Below, in pieces: positions 53,773 to 61,540 of a stretch of DNA of 64,000 nt (position 1 is its first letter; the number at the start of each line of letters is the position of its first letter). The notes under the pieces are model-generated. The model was not told the origin of the DNA. It saw only the letters and a program-made list of their open reading frames with translations, and did not search any database. This DNA is from Mucilaginibacter gilvus (GTDB taxonomy: Bacteria; Bacteroidota; Bacteroidia; Sphingobacteriales; Sphingobacteriaceae): assembly GCF_004054195.1 (NCBI RefSeq), contig NZ_SBIW01000001.1:620001-684000 (forward strand), in the 5' to 3' direction. The translations under genes and the position numbers were made by a program.

Positions 53773-55323
53773 ATGGCCAACTTAACAATCAGCATGAGTA
53801 AGATTAGAAAGATACTAAAGATGTACAGCCAGCAGCGGGCGATAATGACCATAGCTGCCCAAGCCGATGCATCGAGAAACACCGTAAAGAAGTACATAGC
53901 AGCTTTTAATGACAGCGGCTTTACCTTTGAAGAGGTTAACGCACTGAACGACAAAGAGCTGGAAGATTTGTTCGGTAAAAGCAGGGAACACCCGCCTAAC
54001 GCACGTATGCAGTCCATGCTGCGCTGCTTTCCCCACGTCGATAAAGAACTCAAACGAACTGGCGTTAACCGGCAGATGCTATGGGAAGCCTACTATAAAG
54101 AGTTTCCTGACGGCTACCAATACAGCCAGTTTTGTTTTTATTATAACCAATGGAAGGCCAGAGTAAACCCGACCATGCACATGGATCACAAGGTCGGTGA
54201 CAAGCTGTACGTTGACTTTGCCGGTGAAAAGATGAGCTATACGGACAAGGAAACCGGGGAGATCATACCTGTAGAGGTTTTTGTAGCTATTCTGGGTGCC
54301 AGTCAGTTAACCTATGTAGAGGCTGTTATGAGCCAGCAAAAGGAAGACTTTATAGCGGCCTGCGAGAATACCCTGCACTTTATCGGCGGCGTTCCCGCCG
54401 CCATTGTACCGGATAACCTGAAAGCTGCAGTAACCAAAAGCAGCCGCTATGAACCTACCCTGAACGAAACGTTTGAAGACTTCGCCGACCATTACGGTAC
54501 AACCATTCTACCAGCGCGGGCGTACCGCCCGCGCGATAAGGCATTGGTAGAAGGTGCCGTTAAGATCATTTATACCAAGATCTACGCCCCTTTAAACAAA
54601 CATGTCTACCATTCTTTAACAGAACTCAATACAGCGATCTGGCAGGCCCTGGAAGTCCATAACAGCCAATTGCTTAAAGGTCGCAACTACAGCAGAAAGC
54701 TACAGTTTGAAGAGATAGAGCGCCAAACTCTGGCACCACTGCCTGTTCTGCGCTACCAGTTCAAAAAGCAATTCCAGGCCAGGGTGATCAAGAACGGCCA
54801 CGTTAACCTCGGCCCGGACAAGCACTATTACAGCGTTCCTTACCGCTATATCGGCAAACGGGTCAAGCTGTTATACTCGCGCACCATTGTAGAGATCTAC
54901 TCCAACTATGAGCGTATCGCATTGCACCCTCGCAATAAAAACCCTTATGGCTATACCACTGACAAAGAGCATATGGCCAGTACCCACCGCTTTAAAAGTG
55001 ACTGGACACCAGATATGTTTTTGGATTGGGCAGCCTCCATTCATGAGGATGTCAGGCTGTATATCCTTCAGATACTGGAACGTAAACAACACCCGGAACA
55101 GGCTTACAAGTCCTGCCTGGGGGTACTTGGCTTTGCTAAAAAAGCAGGGAATGAACGGTTAACAGTGGCTTGCCAGCGGGCATTGAGTTACGGCGTCTAT
55201 AACTATAAAACGATACAAACCATACTGGAAAACAAGATGGATAACTATGAGGAAAGCTTATTTGCCGATGAGTTGCCTATGCCTGATCATGGTAATATCC
55301 GGGGAGAAGACTATTACAAATAA
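53773..55323 (+). CDS. istA: IS21 transposase
   Basis: The 516-residue protein has an N-terminal HTH (MSKIRKILKMYSQQRAIMTIAAQADASRNTVKKYI) and the rve integrase core. The DDE residues are in KLYVDFAGEK (near residue 143), VPDNLKAAV (near 214) and DKALVEGAVK (Glu, near 255). The C-terminal Mu-type domain (VPYRYIGKRVKLLYSRTIVEIY) follows. Two starts are possible, ATG 53773 and ATG 53794; the second begins directly at the HTH. Translation is followed by istB 20 bp later. Confidence 0.95.
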   Translation: MANLTISMSKIRKILKMYSQQRAIMTIAAQADASRNTVKKYIAAFNDSGFTFEEVNALNDKELEDLFGKSREHPPNARMQSMLRCFPHVDKELKRTGVNRQMLWEAYYKEFPDGYQYSQFCFYYNQWKARVNPTMHMDHKVGDKLYVDFAGEKMSYTDKETGEIIPVEVFVAILGASQLTYVEAVMSQQKEDFIAACENTLHFIGGVPAAIVPDNLKAAVTKSSRYEPTLNETFEDFADHYGTTILPARAYRPRDKALVEGAVKIIYTKIYAPLNKHVYHSLTELNTAIWQALEVHNSQLLKGRNYSRKLQFEEIERQTLAPLPVLRYQFKKQFQARVIKNGHVNLGPDKHYYSVPYRYIGKRVKLLYSRTIVEIYSNYERIALHPRNKNPYGYTTDKEHMASTHRFKSDWTPDMFLDWAASIHEDVRLYILQILERKQHPEQAYKSCLGVLGFAKKAGNERLTVACQRALSYGVYNYKTIQTILENKMDNYEESLFADELPMPDHGNIRGEDYYK

Positions 55324-55343
55324 CCATTTAAAACAACAATAAC

Positions 55344-56090
55344 ATGAACACAAGCACCTTAGACAAACTGCGGAAGATGAAGTTCTTCGGCATGTTCCAT
55401 GCCTTTAAAAGCAGCATGGAAACCGGTAAAACAAATGAGTATACAGCGGATGAACTACTGGCCCACCTGGTGGAAGCTGAATGGGATGACCGGCAAAACA
55501 GGCGTATTGAACGCACCATCCTTTATGCCAAGTTCCGCTATAAAGCTGCTATAGAGGACGTTCATTACCATGCTGACAGAAGTATCGACCGCAACCAAAT
55601 CATGCGCCTGGCGGACTGTACGTTTATTGACCGCTTCGAGAACCTGCTGATCACCGGAAGCACCGGTATCGGTAAAAGCTATGTGGCTTCTGCTATAGGC
55701 TACCAGGCCTGCATATTGGGCTACCGTGTATTATACACCAGTACGCCCAAGCTATTCGCTAAACTGAAGATGGCAAAGGCAGACGGCTCCTATATCAAGG
55801 AGATCGCCAAGCTTGAACGGCAGCAACTGCTGATACTGGATGACTTCGGCATCCAACCTTTTGACGCACAAAGCAGGGCCGCCCTGATGGAGATCATTGA
55901 GGACCGGCATGGAAAGACCTCGCTGATCATTACCTCACAACTGCCGGTTAGTAAATGGTTTGAAGTAATTGGTGAAAAAACGATTGCTGATGCTATCCTT
56001 GATCGGATCGTTCATGATGCACACCGTATAGAACTGAAGGGGGAATCTATGAGAAGAAAACGTAGTGTTGAACCGGAAAACAACCACTAA
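55344..56090 (+). CDS. istB: IS21 helper ATPase
   Basis: The 248-residue AAA+ ATPase helps IstA select the target. Walker A is GSTGIGKSYVA (near residue 105), Walker B LLILDDFG (near 165), sensor region ITSQLPVSKWFEVIGE near 197. Intact length. It ends 125 bp before the right end of the IS. Confidence 0.96.
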   Translation: MNTSTLDKLRKMKFFGMFHAFKSSMETGKTNEYTADELLAHLVEAEWDDRQNRRIERTILYAKFRYKAAIEDVHYHADRSIDRNQIMRLADCTFIDRFENLLITGSTGIGKSYVASAIGYQACILGYRVLYTSTPKLFAKLKMAKADGSYIKEIAKLERQQLLILDDFGIQPFDAQSRAALMEIIEDRHGKTSLIITSQLPVSKWFEVIGEKTIADAILDRIVHDAHRIELKGESMRRKRSVEPENNH

Positions 56091-56329
56091 TGAAATTACC
56101 TTTTAAATAACTATTTTTGTACATGCTTTTATAGCATTTGCTGCAACCCAAAAGTCAGCTAACCCAGTGGTCAATTTGGCCCGGAACAGGGTGGTCAACA
56201 TCTCCATAATATACACCACCTAAAATTACGATTTTTGCCCTCAAAAAAAATAAAAATCCACAAACATCTTTACGTTACCTAACAAATAATCCATATATTT
56301 CTGTATTATTCTTGAAATTATTGGAGAAA

Positions 56330-57889
56330 TTATGGCTTTTTCTTAATTATGTCGCGTAGCCTATCGGTTACTATTTGTTTTGCTATCAATTTTTTTTCTA
56401 AATCTTCTGCCTTCTTTTTTAAATCATCAATAGTTATTTTATTTAAGTCTTTAATATTAATATTTTTCAGTTTCTCGATAGCCACAATAGTATTGGTAAG
56501 TTCCTTCTCAAACTCAGGCTTTTCTAAATCATAATGGCTAAAAGGGTTCATTACAGTACTACGATGTGTTTCAATCTCCTTTACCAGTGCGGGATCTAAA
56601 TCAGTCTGCTTTGTAATGGCTTCCCAAAAGTCCTCTGTTTTGAAATCCTTTTGTCTAATTTTATAGCTAACCTGTAGCACTTTCTTCTCACATATATTCA
56701 TCACAATACGTTCAAATTCTGTACGAATATAAACGGCTGATGCTTTATTATCCTTTTCTAATAGATAATATTTGGCCTTCTCAATATAACCGAGCGTGTT
56801 TTTAATAATAGGGAACTCGAAATCTTCATCTATTAATTTTTTAGAATAAATTTCAATGTAGTTCCATTTTTCACTTCCAAAGTAATTGCTAACTAAATCG
56901 AACCATACTTTATCATAAGTGGTCATTACTATTTGAAACTGTTCACTTTGCTTTATATCAATAAAATGATTTTTTAAAATAGAAAGGAGTGGCAACCTAT
57001 TACTCATGTCTAAACCTATCAATAAGTCATCAAGGACTAAAATTTTAAGTGCTCCTGTTAAAGGATTTACCTTGATTGATGCCAAGTAGACACTAATTGC
57101 AAGTGCTGATAACCTTGCTTCATTTAAAAAAAATTGGTGTTTTGGTATATGTTTTTTTACGAATTCAATCTCTAAATCGATATTGTTGCCTATGATCCCT
57201 CTTCTCCCTGTGTACTCAACTTTATCAAAATTTAACTTGATAATAATATTATTCCCGAAATAAGACATAAATGTATTTACATCCTTCTCTATATCCGCAA
57301 GAAGTATTTTAAGACCGGGGTTGAATTTATTTTTTAAATAATCTCTTATTGCGTTTTGCTGCTTTTTGGTTTGTTTCTTATTATAAATGTCATTGTAAAT
57401 ATTATCCCATTCTCGCCCAATTTCCTCGGTAGAAAAACGATTAATCGAGTGGTACAAAATTTCTTTAACTAAGATTTTAAATAAATTGACGTTTGAATCG
57501 TGATCAATGTGAGTTTTCAACAAACTCCTATAATCGAAAAAACCTTTTACTTTATTTGCATTAGCTATAAGCGACTTATCGCCGCTAATAATTTCCTTAT
57601 TAACGGTGTCAACTTCAAATTCCTGCGTTACGGTCGCGTCTGCATTTTCCCTGATTTTTATGCGTATGCTTGCTGTGTTTTTCTGAGAGACTGGAATAAA
57701 AATATTCTCTTCTACTTCGACTTTTCCTATTGATGCTTTAAAGAAACTTTGCAATGCTGTAAACAAAGAACTTTTACCACTGCCGTTTTCTCCATATACC
57801 ATTAGATTCTTTCCACCCTTATCTAAAGTTATATGGTATTCACCATAGAATGCACGGTAATTTTTAATGTATATGTCCGTGATTCTCAT
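56330..57889 (-). CDS. RecF/SMC-like AAA ATPase of the helicase-methylase operon
   Basis: The 519-residue protein has an SMC/RecF-type N-terminus (ITDIYIKNYRAFYGEYHI), Walker A GENGSGKSS (residues 33-41), a helical insertion (about 90-260) and Walker B ILVLDDLLIGLD (near 286, followed by a D-loop). No TOPRIM nuclease domain (as in OLD proteins) follows; the C-terminus is a coiled coil ending about 515 with many Lys. The ATG overlaps the methylase stop by 4 bp (ATGA), so it is made together with that protein. I infer a sensor or effector role in a defence system; it may instead load or regulate the methylase. Family not further recognised. Confidence 0.75.
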   Translation of the reverse strand: MRITDIYIKNYRAFYGEYHITLDKGGKNLMVYGENGSGKSSLFTALQSFFKASIGKVEVEENIFIPVSQKNTASIRIKIRENADATVTQEFEVDTVNKEIISGDKSLIANANKVKGFFDYRSLLKTHIDHDSNVNLFKILVKEILYHSINRFSTEEIGREWDNIYNDIYNKKQTKKQQNAIRDYLKNKFNPGLKILLADIEKDVNTFMSYFGNNIIIKLNFDKVEYTGRRGIIGNNIDLEIEFVKKHIPKHQFFLNEARLSALAISVYLASIKVNPLTGALKILVLDDLLIGLDMSNRLPLLSILKNHFIDIKQSEQFQIVMTTYDKVWFDLVSNYFGSEKWNYIEIYSKKLIDEDFEFPIIKNTLGYIEKAKYYLLEKDNKASAVYIRTEFERIVMNICEKKVLQVSYKIRQKDFKTEDFWEAITKQTDLDPALVKEIETHRSTVMNPFSHYDLEKPEFEKELTNTIVAIEKLKNINIKDLNKITIDDLKKKAEDLEKKLIAKQIVTDRLRDIIKKKP

Positions 57890-60800
57890 TGTTTACCCTC
57901 AATTATAGCAATTTCTAGTATAGAGCTCATATAAAATAAATTTACACGCACGGGATGTTCCTTATCATTCATTCTATCAAATACGCTAACGATGCGATTT
58001 AATTTTTCCTCATCATCAAGATTATTTAGTGATGGCAACGTTCCAATATTTTTTATTATTTCACGTCTGTTTTTGGCAATTAATTCCGGAAAGTATAGCT
58101 CGTAGACAATGCCGTTTATGACTTGTTCAAAGTAAACTGGCATAAGTTGTTCATTTACACTTAGCAGCGCCTGTGATTTTAAGAAAATTATAGATTGAAC
58201 AAAAAAAGATAGTTCCTCAACGTTCGATATTTTGCAAATTGGTATTTCAGATAAGGGTGTATAATATAACTCTAACGTTTCACCCTTTCTTTTTCCTCTA
58301 TTATATAGCCAAAAATATACAAGCTTACTATTGAGTATAGCCACAAGGGCTTCTATAGTTAAATTAGATATGTTATTTTCTAAAAGTGATATGTAAAACA
58401 CATCTCTGCTCGAATACACTGGATCTTTAGCGAGTGCAAACGTATTTGAGTTTGATCGATAAGGAGCTATTATTTTGGCTGAACTTTCAAAAATTTTAGC
58501 TTCGCGAGGTCGATGAAGTGAATACCAGGGCCAATTTGGCTCATCGTATCTTAAAATCTGGTCATCTAATATTGGTTTATAGGGTTTTAAATATTGAATT
58601 AGGTTAGGGATTTTACTCTCCGGAATATTCCACCCTATATATAAAAGAAAATCTTCTGAAAATGAGTGGTCATACTTATGAATATTGGAGTTTTTAATAT
58701 AAGGCTTGACAAGTCGTAATTCATAGTCAGTTAATTGCGACTTCAAAATGTCAATTTCTTTTTTACTAAGCACAAACACACCTTTACCTTTGACGTAATT
58801 ATTTGTTGGGAATTGCTCAATGTGTTTATCAGTAATTCTACTTATAGTAATGTCACAACCGGAATTTATGGAAGCCAGTTTTTCTAAAGTGTCTGAATTT
58901 GATGATATTTGTTTAAAGATGCCTTCGTAATTGTCGGGGCCTATATGACCAATTCGTAAATAAAGTTTGGGCCCGTCAAACAACTGATCTAACTCAAAAT
59001 CAGCATAATTGGATTTACTATCGGTTCCGTTAAGTATATTCCTTAATATTTCCGCGCCGGTCTCATTTTTACGATTAACATTGGTGATTCTTGTCGGATT
59101 TTTTGATACCTGTTTTTTTAAAAAAGTAATCATATTATGCTGCCCCAATGCAGAATCGAAAACTTTAAATTCATTGAAATTTATAACACTTAAAACTGTT
59201 GTATCATTTTTAATTTGCTCCCTAAGTTTAAATGCTCCATCTGCTGTTGGAAAATAATTTGTCGTTATGAAATTGGTAGTTCCGCCTGCTTTGCATAATT
59301 TAATAGCTAAATGAAAGAAAAAATAAAATAAGTCCATTTTAGCTAGGTAAAAGTCTTTCATAAATCCCAGCTTTATTTGGTGAAACTTTTCTTTATTCCC
59401 TTTTTCACCAACATATGGCGGGTTACCGATCACGATGTCAAAGCCCACATGTTGGGTAATCTTCTCATTGAGGACTTCCGGAAAATTTAACTTCCAATCA
59501 AAAAAATCTAAGGGTTCTTCTCCAGTGAAATTAGACAATATCTTTATTGAATTGCTTAGGTTATTCTCAACTATTAGGTTATCAAGATTCTTTTTTAAGT
59601 CTTTTGCGGTCGGTGCGAATCCGCCCAATTTTGGATTACTCTGCTCAAATGAAATCTTTGTGAGATTTAATTGATTTAGAAGAACAGTTGCCTTTAATTT
59701 TTCAATATCTTTTTTTAGTTGATTTTTTTGTCCACTTGCCTTAAAATAATTGGCTTGCTTGGTCTCTAATAATTTAAGTTTGGATTGTTGATCTGCAATA
59801 ATTTTTTCTACCGCCGAAACATTCTTGCTCTTAATATTCCAATCTATATCAATTACTTCATCATTGAACTTGCTAACTAAGCTATTTCCAACGACAATCT
59901 TATAATCTAAATTTGGGAGCGCTTTAGGTTTTGGTTCATCTACAATTAAACTTAGCCAAAAACGCAATCTCGCAATATCTACGGCTCCCTTCTCAATGTC
60001 CACGCCATATATACTATTTTGGATAATATCACCTTTAACATCCGCCGGGTTCCATTTTTTTTGAGTTTCGTAAGCTATAAGCTCCTTTATTGCAAATATT
60101 TCCTGTAATAAGCCCATAGGAAAGGCACCGCTGCCTATTGCTGGATCACAAATTTTAACTACATCCAATAATTTATCAATGTTTTGTATTTGTTGGTTTG
60201 AACAAGCATGGACATTTTTATTTTTTACGATTGCTGATATTTTAGCAAGATCCAACGGTTCGTAGTTTAAGGTCGATTTAGTGCTGAGATGTGTTGAAAG
60301 ATATTCAATTATGCTTTCTTGACACATATAATGAACTATTTCCTTTGGCGTATAAAAAGCGCCGGTGTCTTTGTTATATTCCAGCAGGTTTTCAAAAATG
60401 TGCCCAAGCATTTCTGGATCAACTGCAACAGTGTGGTCGTCTGGGCTATCTTCAAATACAGTAAAGTTAAATGAATTTAGAAAGTCAAGAAAGCCCCGGT
60501 GCTTAGGATCATCTTCATTGTCAGGATTATGAAACAATAGGGGTTTGAAAGTAAGTGTATAGTTATCATGGGCCTCTTTATCAAATAAGCCTCCGTTTAA
60601 GAATGGAATTTTAACAAATGTGCCATCCGGCATTTCAAAATCATCGTTTTTCCTTTTTCTATTTTGGGTTTCATTTTGGTTGAGAGTTTCGAAAAATAAA
60701 ACAGACAGCCAATTAGGATAAAACGTTTCATCCCCCCCGCTTTTAGCAAATAATGAAAAAATAAAATTTTTGTCTCCATCATAGTATTCTTTACTGCTTG

Positions 60801-61539
60801 CACCCAGCCAGCCTTTTTTTTGTACAAAGTATAGGAATACAATACGCCCTAATAATTTCTTTGTAAAATCTCTTACCGCTTTATCGTCATTTTTAAAATA
60901 TGATTTTATAAAGTTTGTTTCTTTACTTAAGTAATTAATAAAATTTGAATAGTGTAGAGTATATTCATCAAAAAAAGCCTTGCTTAGTTTTTCGACAGAA
61001 AAAGCCTTAATTAATGCTCCAAATTCGATGCTTCTTTCTGTACTTAAAATTTCAAATCGCTCAGCTGCCGTCTTACATGTTTCGTTGGGCCCCAGTAAAT
61101 AGGTGTATCTTTTGGAATTAGTAGTTTTTTCTTTAATTCCCGAATCAGTTAACACGCTATCTTTTGCGATAAGAGTTAATCGCCAAACATCCTTATTAAT
61201 GGGGGCAATAAAATTAACTAAAGCCGCTTGTCCTGCGGTAAGTAATTTTCGTACATATTGTTGTATGGCTACTTTACTATGTTCTAAACGGACGGTCGGC
61301 TGTAATACAATTTCATAGCAGATAATTTCAGTATTATCATCCAGTCTGATGTTGCCAAAAATTGAAACTTTATCAATAACAATAGATTCAGCCTGGTTAA
61401 GTATTGTAGGTGCAATAATTTCATTTGCATACAATGAAAACCCATTGCCAAACACCGGACTTAATATTTCCTTTGCGAACAGCAGCCTATCATATGGTTT
61501 ATGTAAGGCGTTTTGTAATTGTAAGCGGTTTGCTGGCAT
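57886..61539 (-). CDS. Eco57I-class DNA methyltransferase, probable restriction-modification enzyme
   Basis: The 1217-residue protein has an N-terminal region (1-200) with the pattern seen before Eco57I-type methylases (EIICYEIVLQPTVRLEHSKVAIQQYVRKLL near 70-100, FSVEKLSKAFFDEYTLHYSNFINYL near 178). The methylase core has motif I CDPAIGSGAFPMG (near residue 464) and motif IV VIGNPPYVG (near 707), an N6-adenine type. The C-terminal third (about 850-1150) looks like a TaqI-type recognition domain. A clear PD-(D/E)XK nuclease is not seen in the N-terminal stretch; the D...E of DDNTEIICYE lacks the usual K. The start is 1 bp after the helicase stop. Could be type IIG restriction or a methylase-only component. 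Confidence 0.85.
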   Translation of the reverse strand: MPANRLQLQNALHKPYDRLLFAKEILSPVFGNGFSLYANEIIAPTILNQAESIVIDKVSIFGNIRLDDNTEIICYEIVLQPTVRLEHSKVAIQQYVRKLLTAGQAALVNFIAPINKDVWRLTLIAKDSVLTDSGIKEKTTNSKRYTYLLGPNETCKTAAERFEILSTERSIEFGALIKAFSVEKLSKAFFDEYTLHYSNFINYLSKETNFIKSYFKNDDKAVRDFTKKLLGRIVFLYFVQKKGWLGASSKEYYDGDKNFIFSLFAKSGGDETFYPNWLSVLFFETLNQNETQNRKRKNDDFEMPDGTFVKIPFLNGGLFDKEAHDNYTLTFKPLLFHNPDNEDDPKHRGFLDFLNSFNFTVFEDSPDDHTVAVDPEMLGHIFENLLEYNKDTGAFYTPKEIVHYMCQESIIEYLSTHLSTKSTLNYEPLDLAKISAIVKNKNVHACSNQQIQNIDKLLDVVKICDPAIGSGAFPMGLLQEIFAIKELIAYETQKKWNPADVKGDIIQNSIYGVDIEKGAVDIARLRFWLSLIVDEPKPKALPNLDYKIVVGNSLVSKFNDEVIDIDWNIKSKNVSAVEKIIADQQSKLKLLETKQANYFKASGQKNQLKKDIEKLKATVLLNQLNLTKISFEQSNPKLGGFAPTAKDLKKNLDNLIVENNLSNSIKILSNFTGEEPLDFFDWKLNFPEVLNEKITQHVGFDIVIGNPPYVGEKGNKEKFHQIKLGFMKDFYLAKMDLFYFFFHLAIKLCKAGGTTNFITTNYFPTADGAFKLREQIKNDTTVLSVINFNEFKVFDSALGQHNMITFLKKQVSKNPTRITNVNRKNETGAEILRNILNGTDSKSNYADFELDQLFDGPKLYLRIGHIGPDNYEGIFKQISSNSDTLEKLASINSGCDITISRITDKHIEQFPTNNYVKGKGVFVLSKKEIDILKSQLTDYELRLVKPYIKNSNIHKYDHSFSEDFLLYIGWNIPESKIPNLIQYLKPYKPILDDQILRYDEPNWPWYSLHRPREAKIFESSAKIIAPYRSNSNTFALAKDPVYSSRDVFYISLLENNISNLTIEALVAILNSKLVYFWLYNRGKRKGETLELYYTPLSEIPICKISNVEELSFFVQSIIFLKSQALLSVNEQLMPVYFEQVINGIVYELYFPELIAKNRREIIKNIGTLPSLNNLDDEEKLNRIVSVFDRMNDKEHPVRVNLFYMSSILEIAIIEGKQ

Positions 61540-61540
61540 G

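Larger units (their letters stand above)
53606..56215 (+). mobile_element. IS21-family insertion sequence (istA-istB)
   Basis: A complete two-gene IS21-type element. Both ends carry copies of the motif TGACCAC...TTCCGG...AAATTGACCAC: on the left as three 24-bp units (53629-53700) and on the right, inverted, at about 56167-56199. The ends are set at TGTTGTGGAGAT (53606) and its inverted counterpart with TATGGAGATG, TGTAT... (56215), both beginning TG. Exact borders and target duplication are uncertain; a shared GATTTTTG at 53600-53607 and 56230-56237 does not fit these ends well. Confidence 0.85.

Noticed and set aside
53600-56237. GATTTTTG as an 8-bp target duplication of the IS21 element
   Set aside because: If used, the left and right ends of the element would no longer match each other; an AT-rich 8-mer can occur by chance.
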